Shown one piece after another: positions 28,513 through 37,506 of a DNA stretch of 64,000 bases. The first letter of the stretch is position 1; each line of letters opens with the position of its first letter. The position numbers and the translations under genes are program-made. The notes under the pieces were generated by a model. That model made no database searches. It worked only from the letters and a program-made list of their open reading frames with translations, and was not told the origin of the DNA. This stretch comes from JAHBXE01 sp044222195 (lineage in GTDB: Bacteria > Planctomycetota > Phycisphaerae > Phycisphaerales > UBA1924), in contig JBGANS010000012.1 in NCBI GenBank assembly GCA_044222195.1, positions 82,828 to 146,827 of the forward strand, written 5' to 3'.

Positions 28513-31395
28513 TTAGTCCTCGGTCTCGGTAAACATCGACGCCTGCCTGACGCGAGGCTTTCCACCTTCGCGGGCAAGGCGTGTGATCTCGGGCCAACTC
28601 TGAACCAGGCTGTTGTACGCTAGTGCTTCGGGTGCCCGCTTCTTCCGTTCGCAGAGGGCATAAAGGCGATAACACAACTCCCGAGCGATCTCGGCCTTGC
28701 CTCCGAGCTTGTCAGCAAGTCGAGCGGCAGCGCTTTCACCACCCGCCTCAAGCTCCCGGATCAAGTGATGCACCATCTCCCAAGCTGTCAGCCGGGTATC
28801 AGTTGCCGGATCCCATTCTGGTGGCAGTTCCTGTGGCTTCAGCAACCGCACCTTGCCGCGGCCCGACGTCAGGATGCCAGCTTCCACCAGCCCTGAGACG
28901 CTGGTGTTTTTCGCAGTGGAGAGAGTTTCCGCGATGCCGTACTCGCCTTCTGCGAAGCCAGATTGCTCAAACCAAGCCAACGCCCAACGGCTGTCGGCGT
29001 CGAAGTCGCCTTCTTGCTCGGCCAGCGCCTCGCCAAGCGTTTGGTTGATCAAGATAAGTGCCTCTCGCACTGGGAGCGGCTTGCCCTCGGCGTCGAGCAC
29101 TCGGGCGTATCGTGTGTAGACACCCATCCCAGGTCCGATAGCGGCCTGTGCGAGGTCTACAGGAGCGATATTTCCGCGTTGGAGGTGAGCCAACGCAATC
29201 GGTAGTTCCGCGTTGAGAGCGGAAACAAACTCTCGGCGAGTCGCTGTTGGTGCATCTGTCGCGCGAGGGCGGCACACGAGCACGATGCTCGAAGCAAGTG
29301 CATTAGTGCCAATACCAATGCTGCGCCCTTCTCGCTCGGTTCTGACTGGCCACGTTCCACTGACCGCAAACCCTGCTCGGATCACGGCGTCCAAGAACGT
29401 CTCCCAGCCTGTGCTGGCAGTGCCTTCGTCGCTCTGGGTTTCTGCCTGCTTGAATGCGTAATAGATCGTTACAGGGAACGCGGGATGGGTTTGCTCGGCA
29501 AGCCGGTGCATCGCGCGAGTCATTCCATCGAGGAAGAACTCCTCTGCCTTCTCCCTTCCGCCATGGCGGTAGGGCGTGGCTACAAGCTCCTCTGCTTTGG
29601 GAACGGCGAGCGTATCGAACAGATTTGGGACGAATGCCTTCAGCGACCGACGCAGCCACACATAGAAGTAGTCAGACAGGTCCGCGTAGCCGATGTTGTC
29701 GTAGTACGGGGGATCTGTGGACACAACGCGACCCGCAACTACAACCGACTGGGCATCGCATTGAACCGCGGTGCCTCCCGCACGAGCCGGAACGCAATCG
29801 AGAGCCCTGCTTAGCTGATTGACGACGCTCTGCAGGCTACCCGTCGCATCGCCGAGAATGTTCGCTTCGCAGTAGTCCCACACCATCGGGATTGCTTGGC
29901 GTCCAAAGGTGCTCCGCAGCGTTTCGCCTCCGCCGATCCAACCACAAATCGTCGAGTTGTAATCCGCAGCTTTGCTGACCACCAATCCCAAATAGACACC
30001 GACGGCATCCCCATAAGCCGTTGCGCCAGCACCGCCACTGGCCAGAGTCCTGCCGTCGTTGGGAAACCCAGCTGCCACGGCATCGCGTATCACTTGTTCG
30101 CGGACTTCCTGCACCAAATCAGAGAACGTGGTGAGAGCTACGAGCTGCCGCGAAGAGAAGAGGTCGGCGAATCGCGTCAAACCATATCGTGTGCACCAGA
30201 AGTTCCCTGTGTCGTCAAGTGGCAACTCTTGAGTTGGCGCACTCTCGGGCCTTCCGCAACGAGCAACCGCTTCGTGCTCCGGTGTGGGGGATAGGTACAC
30301 TCGCCCCCGATCACCCTCCGCCACAATGGCCATCAACCGGGCTCCCATTCGGCCGGCAGCGCCCTCGTCTTTTATGTACTCCGACGCCATTGGCGTATCT
30401 GACATCAGACACTGGAAGTTCGCACCACGCGATAGTTTGGTGCCGTTCTTGGCCCTGCTGCCGTCCTTCGGCTTGCCTGACCGCACTTCAAACCTAAAGC
30501 CGTCTGGTGCCACAACGGGTTCAACGTACGCCTCCTTGCCAGCCTTGGTTGAGAGCATGAACGTCGAGGCGAGCGGAACATCTACATGGACAAATGCGGG
30601 ATTTGGGCTTTTCACGGTACGCACCCACAACCACGCGATCACCGAAAGCTCCTTGCCTACATACATCTTCAGGTCCGGACGATCCTTCAGCATGCTCGGA
30701 CTGATAGTCACCGTCGGATAGAGGTGTCCGATTCGACGAGTTGCCTCTTCTCGCATCCAGTGGCCATACACCCTCACATCTTCTGTTAGCCCCTGCACGC
30801 CACGCCATTGATGCGACGTGAGCGTTTTCTGGTTTCGCGATGACGGAGCCACGGGGCGGCGGTTCGAGAATCTGGGTGGAATTTCGATCATCGCCTTGTT
30901 GATCAGTACCGCCACAGGATTCAGGTCACTTGCGCAACTCTCAAGCCCCAGTCTCTGGGCTTCTAGCGGCAGCGCACCGCCTCCAGCAAAGGGATCATGA
31001 AACATGGGAAGAATGTGGCGATCGAACAGTTCCTTGGCTCGCGGATGGTCGGCGTTCTCGGCGCAGGTATAGCGCCAGCTCTGCCAGATTTCGTCTCGGG
31101 CAGCTTGGAGCACCGGTTCATTTGTGGTGTTTTCCCATAGGACAAGCTCCTCGATGATGCGAAACAACCGCTGACGTTCCTGTTCTTGAGCCTTCTCCGT
31201 CTTGAACAAGTCGGGATGTCCGGATGGATCGTCGACCAGTTGAGAGAAGATAATGGCCCTTGCGGTTGCAAGTGGTCGTCGCGCCCACCAGAGGTGCAAG
31301 GTGCTCGGATGGCCTTGGCGAATAGACTTCTCCCTCGCCGATTCGCGGTTGATGGCCTCCAGAGGCAGAGCGACTTCGATCAATTTCTTTCGCAT
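28513..31395 (-). CDS. DUF1156 DNA adenine methylase
   Basis: A 960-aa protein. The N-terminal DUF1156 segment is KLIEVALPLEAINRESARE with GHPSTLHLWWARRPLATARA. The SAM-binding motif is MFHDPFAGGGALPLEA and the catalytic motif is DPPYYDNIGYADLSDYFYVWL (quoted as DPPYYDNIGYADLSDY), of the D-P-P-Y class typical of amino-methyltransferases. It probably modifies host DNA within the defence locus. It is flanked 7 nt upstream by the 171-aa gene and 3 nt downstream by the DUF499 ATPase. With the DUF3883 helicase, this resembles gene sets listed as predicted helicase-methylase-ATPase (Hma) systems. Confidence 0.88.
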   Translation of the reverse strand: MRKKLIEVALPLEAINRESAREKSIRQGHPSTLHLWWARRPLATARAIIFSQLVDDPSGHPDLFKTEKAQEQERQRLFRIIEELVLWENTTNEPVLQAARDEIWQSWRYTCAENADHPRAKELFDRHILPMFHDPFAGGGALPLEAQRLGLESCASDLNPVAVLINKAMIEIPPRFSNRRPVAPSSRNQKTLTSHQWRGVQGLTEDVRVYGHWMREEATRRIGHLYPTVTISPSMLKDRPDLKMYVGKELSVIAWLWVRTVKSPNPAFVHVDVPLASTFMLSTKAGKEAYVEPVVAPDGFRFEVRSGKPKDGSRAKNGTKLSRGANFQCLMSDTPMASEYIKDEGAAGRMGARLMAIVAEGDRGRVYLSPTPEHEAVARCGRPESAPTQELPLDDTGNFWCTRYGLTRFADLFSSRQLVALTTFSDLVQEVREQVIRDAVAAGFPNDGRTLASGGAGATAYGDAVGVYLGLVVSKAADYNSTICGWIGGGETLRSTFGRQAIPMVWDYCEANILGDATGSLQSVVNQLSRALDCVPARAGGTAVQCDAQSVVVAGRVVSTDPPYYDNIGYADLSDYFYVWLRRSLKAFVPNLFDTLAVPKAEELVATPYRHGGREKAEEFFLDGMTRAMHRLAEQTHPAFPVTIYYAFKQAETQSDEGTASTGWETFLDAVIRAGFAVSGTWPVRTEREGRSIGIGTNALASSIVLVCRPRATDAPTATRREFVSALNAELPIALAHLQRGNIAPVDLAQAAIGPGMGVYTRYARVLDAEGKPLPVREALILINQTLGEALAEQEGDFDADSRWALAWFEQSGFAEGEYGIAETLSTAKNTSVSGLVEAGILTSGRGKVRLLKPQELPPEWDPATDTRLTAWEMVHHLIRELEAGGESAAARLADKLGGKAEIARELCYRLYALCERKKRAPEALAYNSLVQSWPEITRLAREGGKPRVRQASMFTETED

Positions 31396-31402
31396 TTGTC
31401 AC

Positions 31403-31918
31403 CTAGCGTAGAAGCGGCTCCAGTTGAAGCAGCCAGGACGGATACGGCACCACACAGAGGCCGTGTGGCGGGAGCCCGCTGCGGGCCTTGCCGTTGCCGA
31501 ACGTCAGTATGCTGGACAACGGTTTGGTTAGCCCTGGGTCAAGCTGCACTAGATTCGATAGGAACCACAGGCACGCCCCCGGGATATCTGCGGCATCGGA
31601 TTCAGGGCGATTCAGACGTGCTGAAACAGCGGCTGGCGTTCCACAAGGCGTGAAGCCACGAAACCGACCAAGCCAAGTCACACGGTAATCGCCAGGAGTG
31701 CTGCCGGGATCCTTGGACGCGAAGATCAGTACTGCGAGCTCTCGACCATCTCGAAGTCGCTCCGCTTTGGCCAAAGGTTGCGCACTCTTCGTCATGAAGG
31801 CAACGTGACCACGCTCCTTGCAGAGGCGCCTGCCCGCCACCAAGAGTTCATGCGGGACAGGCGTCAGAATTGCTGCCGAGTGGTCTAGCTCTTGAGCATG
31901 TTTGGCGCGAGTTGTCAT
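31403..31918 (-). CDS. 171-aa protein of unknown function in the defence operon
   Basis: Starts at ATG 31916-31918. I do not recognise the family. Visible features: a mixed alpha/beta composition, CKERGHVAF, GDYRVTWLGRFRGF and a C-terminal LPPHGLCVVPYPSWLLQLEP. No membrane helix, signal peptide or clear catalytic motif. It sits between the DUF932 gene (77 nt upstream) and the methylase gene (7 nt downstream) on the same strand, so it probably belongs to the same system. The frame extends upstream into the DUF932 gene, but that extension is Arg/Gln-rich shadow sequence. Confidence 0.6.
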   Translation of the reverse strand: MTTRAKHAQELDHSAAILTPVPHELLVAGRRLCKERGHVAFMTKSAQPLAKAERLRDGRELAVLIFASKDPGSTPGDYRVTWLGRFRGFTPCGTPAAVSARLNRPESDAADIPGACLWFLSNLVQLDPGLTKPLSSILTFGNGKARSGLPPHGLCVVPYPSWLLQLEPLLR

Positions 31919-31995
31919 GAGCAGTCTTCCTCCAGCGGGAGGAGGCCTTCGACGAGTGGTGTGTGCGACAAGATGGCGGGTATGTTGCGCATGCT

Positions 31996-32982
31996 TCAGT
32001 TGATCTGTGGTATTGCCGCAGCGGAGACGGCGGTCCAAGCCTTTTCCTTGAGTGCAGCGCTTGTACCGAACCACGCAGAGTCGAGCCGCTTGTCCCGGGA
32101 GCCGGCTCGCACGTGGTCGGCGTAGTACGTCACGGCGTTGACCAAGCCCCAGCCGGTTTCTTTGCTGGTGAGCAGGTCCTGTCCGGGTGCTGACTTGAAC
32201 AGGGACAGAATCGTGCCATGCTCTCGCTGCCCGCGCGGCGAGAGCGGCTTGTCGGGCTTGGGGCGGAGCAGATCGGCGATCATCGACGATGCGAGTTGCT
32301 GGTTGACCTTGAACTCCACCAGCTTGTTCACGTCCGCGAGGAAGCCGTTCCACGTCGGTTGCAGCAGGCCAAGCTCGGCCTTGACTGCCTTCGGATCAAA
32401 CTGCTTCGTGTGCGGGACTTTGAGATGGCGTCGGTGCCCTCGGCCGCCTTCCTTGATCACCATGTTCAGCGTGTTCTGGCAGACCACACGGACGCTGGTG
32501 AACGCGGCGGTGGTTGCGAGCGTCTTATCGCATGATGTGGCAAGCAGGAGATAGGCCCGAAGCTCGTCCTTTCCGTCCTTCGAGAGCTTGGTGTTGAAGT
32601 TGGTCCTGGCAAGGGCCCAGACTTTGCGGCCCTCATTGAGGGCACCCGCGGTCTCAAGCTCGAACCCGCCCACCGAGACCAGGTCGCGGTAGAACTCCAA
32701 GACCTCCTTAGGCTGCACCACGTTGTAGTCGCCGGACACGACGGAGAGCGCGAGGTGATTGTCACTGCGGGTCAGCACGAACCGGTCGCTCATAGTGAGG
32801 AGCTTGCTCTCGGCGTGATATTGAACAGGGACTCGCTGCAGTTCCCAATCGAGCCGGGCTGCTTTCAGCCAATCCTCGATCGGTCGCCCACGCGGGAGTT
32901 CTTGCCCGAGGCCGTGCCACGGCGTCTGGCCCGCATAGGCCAACGCGGCTTGTCCAGTCGTGATGTCGAGGTCGTGTGGCAT
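31996..32982 (-). CDS. DUF932 domain-containing protein
   Basis: A 328-aa protein of the phage/plasmid-type DUF932 family: TPWHGLGQELPRG near the N-terminus, LTMSDRFVLTRSDN, VVSGDYNVVQPKEVLEFYRDL and VCQNTLNMV. These proteins are common on plasmids and prophages but have no established function. Here it is embedded between the helicase (31 nt upstream) and the 171-aa gene, inside an otherwise defence-related run. A second DUF932 protein is encoded at 52,328 on the same element. Confidence 0.82.
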   Translation of the reverse strand: MPHDLDITTGQAALAYAGQTPWHGLGQELPRGRPIEDWLKAARLDWELQRVPVQYHAESKLLTMSDRFVLTRSDNHLALSVVSGDYNVVQPKEVLEFYRDLVSVGGFELETAGALNEGRKVWALARTNFNTKLSKDGKDELRAYLLLATSCDKTLATTAAFTSVRVVCQNTLNMVIKEGGRGHRRHLKVPHTKQFDPKAVKAELGLLQPTWNGFLADVNKLVEFKVNQQLASSMIADLLRPKPDKPLSPRGQREHGTILSLFKSAPGQDLLTSKETGWGLVNAVTYYADHVRAGSRDKRLDSAWFGTSAALKEKAWTAVSAAAIPQIN

Positions 32983-33013
32983 GAGTGGTGGTTCCAGGGC
33001 GGTCGATCCGGGA

Positions 33014-36000
33014 TCAATGCGGCTTGGTGGCTCTCCCGATGAGTTCGGCGAAGTCGTAGTTGACGCTCGTCACTCCGAAATCTGGCTCGCGTTGGAATGG
33101 GGTGCGGAGATAGTGCACGCGGTGATTGGTGTCGTCGGTGAACTCCACGATCGCGAGAACGAAGTCCTCCGGCTTATTGAGCGAGTAGAGAATCTCGTTC
33201 CGTGTGACGGTGATCGTCGCGGCCCCAGTGACGCGGCCTTTCACCTCGATGAATCGCAGCCTGCCGGTCCCCGGCACGCGGCTCTCGATGTCATACCCGA
33301 GTTTTTCGAGTTCGCGATCGACGGGTTCGAATCCGAGGCTCCGCTCGATCTCCATGACCACGGCACGAGCCCTCGCGGCGCTGACCTGCGTGTCAACCGG
33401 ACTGTTCGAGAACGTGCCTGGCTGCCCTGTCATCGAGGCGATGAGCCCCGCTGGCACGACGAGCAGCCCGCCGAGCACCACCGGGGGCAGGGGCGAAATC
33501 TGGGCTTCGAGCTTCAGGTCCTCCAAGCGTTTCTGAAGTCTCGCCTGGAGCCCGTCGGCTCGCTTTCTCGCTTCCTGCGAGTTGAGCCGGGCGTTGGGTT
33601 TGCCGGCCTGCTCCTGGAGTTTGAGTTGTTCGGCCCGGTGGTCCCAGTAGGTGATCTCTTTGGTGAGCCGGTCTTTCACCGCCGCCTCGGTCTTGGCGAG
33701 AAGGGCGAGTCTGGGAACACGCACCTCGGCCAAATGCTCGGGAACCACATGGGCAACCGCATGGCCCTGAGCCTTCTGTTCCAACTCCCGATTGATCCAC
33801 GAGCACTCGGGCCGGTCGAGAATGGCTTCCAACGCGGGGTCGGTTGAAGTGAGTGGGCGGTAATCGAGATAGGGGGCGTAGTTGACGTGCCGCGTGGACC
33901 CGTCCGCAGACATTTCGACGTAGAGCATCCGCTTCGAGATGACGCGACGCTCGCCGGCGCGAGCGAGGGTGGCGTCCTGGATGGCGTGCTCCAGGAAGAA
34001 GAGCACGCGGGGCTGCATCCCTGCATCGCGCTCATCCACGAGCACGGTTCCCCGCTTCAGGAGATCGCGGTGGCGTTCCAGTGTCAGGTCGATGACGGAA
34101 TCTAGCAGCGGGTGACCCGGACACACGAACGCCGCGAGCGGCTGACCCTGTGGGGCCACCAGCGCCTTCTCGAATGCGATCCGTTCGTACCGGGGCAGGA
34201 CGGGCTCGCCGATGCCGATCAGCCTGTCGCGGTTGCGGACGGGAGCCGGCACGTGCGTGATCTCGTAGCGACGCGGCTCTCGCTGCTTCGTGGCACCACC
34301 GAGACGCTGAAACGCCTCGTGAAAGAAGGACTCGACATAGTGCGGCTGGAGACGACGAGCATCGGCACGCTCCATGTCCTCACGGATGCGGTTCACACGG
34401 CTGGCGTCCATCGCGTCGTGAGCGAGCGACCGTTCTTCAAGCAGGTCCTGCAACTTGCCCCGATCAAGGGCGTGGTCCAAGACCTTCGTGAGCCGGGCCT
34501 TCACCTCGGGCTGGTCGCCATATCGAATGGCCTCGATGAGCAAGTCACGGAGCAGGCGGCCCTCGAACTGGAGTTTGCCGAGCACATCGAAGACCTGTCC
34601 GCCGAGCGCGACCCGGGCGAGTTCGAGCTTCTCCAGGAGTTTGCGGTAGACATCACCCTCGCGGGTTTCTTCGGCCACCAAGTTCCAAAGGTGGCAAACT
34701 TCGGTCTGACCGATGCGGTGAATGCGTCCGAAGCGCTGCTCAAGTCGGTTCGGGTTCCACGGCAAGTCGTAGTTCACCATCAGGTGGGCACGCTGGAGGT
34801 TGATACCTTCGCCGGCGGCGTCCGTGGCGAGCAGCACCTGGACCTCGGGGTCGTGCTTGAAGGACTCCTGCGCCTTCAGGCGCTCCTCGCGACCCATCCC
34901 GCCGTGGATCACGACCACGGCTTCTTTTCGGCCGAGGAACGTGCTGATCCGGTTTTCCAAGTAGTTCAGCGTGTCACGGTGTTCGGTAAAGAGCACGAGC
35001 TTCTGGTGAGGCGATGCTTCGGGACGGGGACCATCAGCCTTGACGAAGGGTTCCAAACCTGAAGCCTGGGCACCAGCATCTCCCGGCGTGAACACTGCTC
35101 CCAGAAGGCCCGCCAACTGACGCCACTTCGTGTCCGTCCCGCTGCGGCAGACGGCCAACGCCAGCGACTCCAGATTCTTCAGCGTGCCGATCTCAATCTT
35201 CAACTCCGCGATGGAGCGGGCGGCTGTGGCTTGATCGAGAATCTCTTCCTCCGCGGCTTCCACTTCGTTGTCGGGCGCCTCTTCAAGGTCCTCAACATCC
35301 TCGGCATCGAGAGATGGAGCGGCCGCGGCTATGACGGGAGCCGACTGGCCGCCCCGGTGTAGTACTTCGAGCTCGCGAAGACGACTCTCCAATCGTTCGC
35401 GGCGCCGGCGGAGTGACTGATAGATGGCTTCTGACGAGGACGCCAGTCGCCGCTGGAGGATCGTGAGGGCGAAGCCCACGGTGCCGGCGCGTTTGTCATT
35501 CTCCAAGGCGTCGGCACGATTGAACTCTTCTCGGACGTAGTCGGTGACTGCCTTATAGAGGTGTGCTTCGGCCTCGGAGAGCTTGTAGGGAACCGTGTAG
35601 GCGATGCGTTCGGGGAAAAGTGGCGTGCCGTCGAACTTCAGCAGGCTCTCTTTGACCATGCGCCGCATCAGGTCCGACACGTCGGCGACATGCACGCCGT
35701 CACGGAACTTGCCCTCGAAACGGTCGCCGTCCAGCAGAGCCATGAAGAGTTGAAAGTCCTCCTCCTTGCCGTTGTGCGGAGTTGCCGTCATCAACAGGAA
35801 GTGCCGCGTGAGCGTCGAGAGCAGTTGACCCAGCCGGTACCGCTTCGTGTAGGTGATCTCGCCGCCGAACGCCGACGCGGACATCTTGTGGGCCTCGTCG
35901 CAGACGACCAGGTCCCAGCGGCAATCGGGAGCCTGAAGCTTCATCTGGACATCTTCGTTGCGGGAAAGTTTGTCCAGCCGGGCGATCACGAGGTTCGTCT

Positions 36001-36592
36001 CTAGGAACCAGTTCCCGGTGCGGGCAGCCTCAAGCTTGTCGTTGGTCAGAATCTCAAACGGAAGGTGGAAGCGCCGGTAGAGCTCGTCCTGCCACTGCTC
36101 AGCCAGGCTGCCCGGGCACACAATTAAGCAACGCTGAAGATCGCCACGGGCGATGAGTTCTTTGATGAGCAGCCCCGCCATGATCGTCTTGCCGGCACCC
36201 GGGTCATCCGCCAGCAGAAACCGCAAGGGCTGGCGGGGCAGCATGGACTCATACACGGCCGTGATCTGATGCGGAAGCGGTTCGACGACGGACGTGTGCA
36301 CCGCTAGGACCGGATCGAACAAATGGGCCAATCGAATCCGTTGGGCTTCAGAGACCAACCGGAAGAGAGCGCCGTCCCCGTCAAAGCTCCACGGTCGGCC
36401 CTGTTCAACGATCTCCAGTCTCGGCTCATCGTGCCGATAGAGAAGCTCGTTCGCCACCTTTCCAGCCGGCGTCTTGTACGTGAGTTCGAGAGCGTCCGTG
36501 CCGAACCATTGCACGCTGACCACCGCCGCGAGTGCGTCGGGGATGATGCCGCGGACGGCCGCTTTGGGTTGGAGGTCTTCGAGCTTGATCAT
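33014..36592 (-). CDS. SNF2-like helicase with C-terminal DUF3883 domain
   Basis: A 1192-aa protein from ATG 36590-36592 (the frame extends 29 codons upstream into the HTH gene region). Helicase motifs: LLADDPGAGKTIMAGLLI (I), LVVCDEAHKMSASAF (II), LLMTATPHNG (III), and in the second domain FTEHRDTLNYLE, LLATDAAGEGINLQ and RFGRIHRIGQT (VI). Residues about 1060-1160 read as DUF3883: RSLGFEPVDRELEKLGYDIE, RFIEVKGRV, NEILYSLNKPEDFVLA. Related helicases occur in DISARM (DrmD) and helicase-methylase-ATPase loci. It is the first large gene of the run and lies 41 nt after the HTH gene. Confidence 0.87.
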   Translation of the reverse strand: MIKLEDLQPKAAVRGIIPDALAAVVSVQWFGTDALELTYKTPAGKVANELLYRHDEPRLEIVEQGRPWSFDGDGALFRLVSEAQRIRLAHLFDPVLAVHTSVVEPLPHQITAVYESMLPRQPLRFLLADDPGAGKTIMAGLLIKELIARGDLQRCLIVCPGSLAEQWQDELYRRFHLPFEILTNDKLEAARTGNWFLETNLVIARLDKLSRNEDVQMKLQAPDCRWDLVVCDEAHKMSASAFGGEITYTKRYRLGQLLSTLTRHFLLMTATPHNGKEEDFQLFMALLDGDRFEGKFRDGVHVADVSDLMRRMVKESLLKFDGTPLFPERIAYTVPYKLSEAEAHLYKAVTDYVREEFNRADALENDKRAGTVGFALTILQRRLASSSEAIYQSLRRRRERLESRLRELEVLHRGGQSAPVIAAAAPSLDAEDVEDLEEAPDNEVEAAEEEILDQATAARSIAELKIEIGTLKNLESLALAVCRSGTDTKWRQLAGLLGAVFTPGDAGAQASGLEPFVKADGPRPEASPHQKLVLFTEHRDTLNYLENRISTFLGRKEAVVVIHGGMGREERLKAQESFKHDPEVQVLLATDAAGEGINLQRAHLMVNYDLPWNPNRLEQRFGRIHRIGQTEVCHLWNLVAEETREGDVYRKLLEKLELARVALGGQVFDVLGKLQFEGRLLRDLLIEAIRYGDQPEVKARLTKVLDHALDRGKLQDLLEERSLAHDAMDASRVNRIREDMERADARRLQPHYVESFFHEAFQRLGGATKQREPRRYEITHVPAPVRNRDRLIGIGEPVLPRYERIAFEKALVAPQGQPLAAFVCPGHPLLDSVIDLTLERHRDLLKRGTVLVDERDAGMQPRVLFFLEHAIQDATLARAGERRVISKRMLYVEMSADGSTRHVNYAPYLDYRPLTSTDPALEAILDRPECSWINRELEQKAQGHAVAHVVPEHLAEVRVPRLALLAKTEAAVKDRLTKEITYWDHRAEQLKLQEQAGKPNARLNSQEARKRADGLQARLQKRLEDLKLEAQISPLPPVVLGGLLVVPAGLIASMTGQPGTFSNSPVDTQVSAARARAVVMEIERSLGFEPVDRELEKLGYDIESRVPGTGRLRFIEVKGRVTGAATITVTRNEILYSLNKPEDFVLAIVEFTDDTNHRVHYLRTPFQREPDFGVTSVNYDFAELIGRATKPH

Positions 36593-36633
36593 GCGGCAGG
36601 GCTCATGGCGGGGTCTGATTCGTCTGAGAATCG

Positions 36634-36861
36634 TCAGGGCTTTCGGGCGAAGCGGGAACGTTCGGTTCGGGCGAGCCACTCGTCGATGGTTCCACGATGG
36701 AATCGCCAGTGTCGCCCGATTTTCTTTCCGGGAATCTTCCCGACCTGCACGAGCTTGTAGAGCGACGACTTGGACAGTTGCAGATACACCGCCAGGTCAT
36801 CGATGGTCATGACCTCCGGTGAAGGCGCGGGTTGGGCGCGAACTCGCGAAGGACGTCCCAT
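36634..36861 (-). CDS. excisionase-type helix-turn-helix protein
   Basis: A 75-aa protein with an HTH_17/MerR-like domain: MTIDDLAVYLQLSKSSLYKLVQ, GKIPGKKIGRHWRFHRGTIDEWL (quoted in parts). It heads the defence run, so it could be its transcriptional regulator, or a recombination directionality factor. A TACACT hexamer ends 5 nt upstream of the ATG, which would give a transcript with almost no leader. An inverted GATGG/CCATC pair lies around 36,891-36,904. Role is inferred from position only. Confidence 0.72.
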   Translation of the reverse strand: MGRPSRVRAQPAPSPEVMTIDDLAVYLQLSKSSLYKLVQVGKIPGKKIGRHWRFHRGTIDEWLARTERSRFARKP

Positions 36862-37013
36862 GTGGGCAGTGTAGCGGTTGTTGTCCGTTGATGGACGGCC
36901 ATCCGGTCGTGTTTTTGGATGGAACGGCGTGCAGCAACTCGCCAGGCGTTGAGTTCGGGCAACTGGGCCGCAGACTGGCTAGCCGCTCGCCCGCAGGTCG
37001 GGAGGTTCGGCAG

Positions 37014-37487
37014 TCACGCCGTGACGGCTTCCAGTTCGGCAAGGTCCATCGTGAAGTCGAAGACCATCTGGATGGTCTCTTCGGCGTTGAAGTTCTCGTT
37101 GTAGCTGTCTACGTCCCGCTTCAACTGGGCGCAATCGCTCACGACCTGCTGGCGACGCTGGGCGAAGGCCACTTCCATGTGCTCGCGGGGCGCGGTGCGG
37201 AGATCCGCCCAAAAGGTCTGCTGCTCCCCATTAACCTCCTGTCGGGCCGCGTGCTTGGCCCGCACGCGGCGGCCCTGCCGGTCGGTGATGAACTCCTCAC
37301 GCATGGCCCGGGCCAGGTCATCGGCGCAGCGGTCGATGGCCAGTTCACGCGGGGCGTGCCACTTGCCTGTCCGCACCGCCCAGGCGGCGATGTCGTGCGT
37401 CGTCGCCGGCCAGGAGTTCCCCGCCGAACGGTACTCGGCGACGATCTTCTGCATCTGCTCGCTGTACGTTGTCTTCGTCATGGGCAT
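37014..37487 (-). CDS. 157-aa protein of unknown function
   Basis: Not recognised. Visible features: an N-terminal helical region with TTHDIAAWAVRTGKWHAPRE, basic QGRRVRAKHAARQ in the middle and an acidic, likely coiled-coil C-terminus (HMEVAFAQRRQQVVSDCAQL, then AEETIQMVFDFTMDLAELE). No signal peptide. It lies 19 nt downstream of the antitoxin-protease gene and 152 nt upstream of the defence run, same strand. Confidence 0.65.
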   Translation of the reverse strand: MPMTKTTYSEQMQKIVAEYRSAGNSWPATTHDIAAWAVRTGKWHAPRELAIDRCADDLARAMREEFITDRQGRRVRAKHAARQEVNGEQQTFWADLRTAPREHMEVAFAQRRQQVVSDCAQLKRDVDSYNENFNAEETIQMVFDFTMDLAELEAVTA

Positions 37488-37506
37488 GAGAGAGCCTCCG
37501 CTCGCA

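Noticed and set aside
25165..36592. A DISARM system
   Set aside because: The SNF2-like helicase resembles DrmD and a methylase is present, but no DrmA, DrmB or DrmC-like gene is visible.
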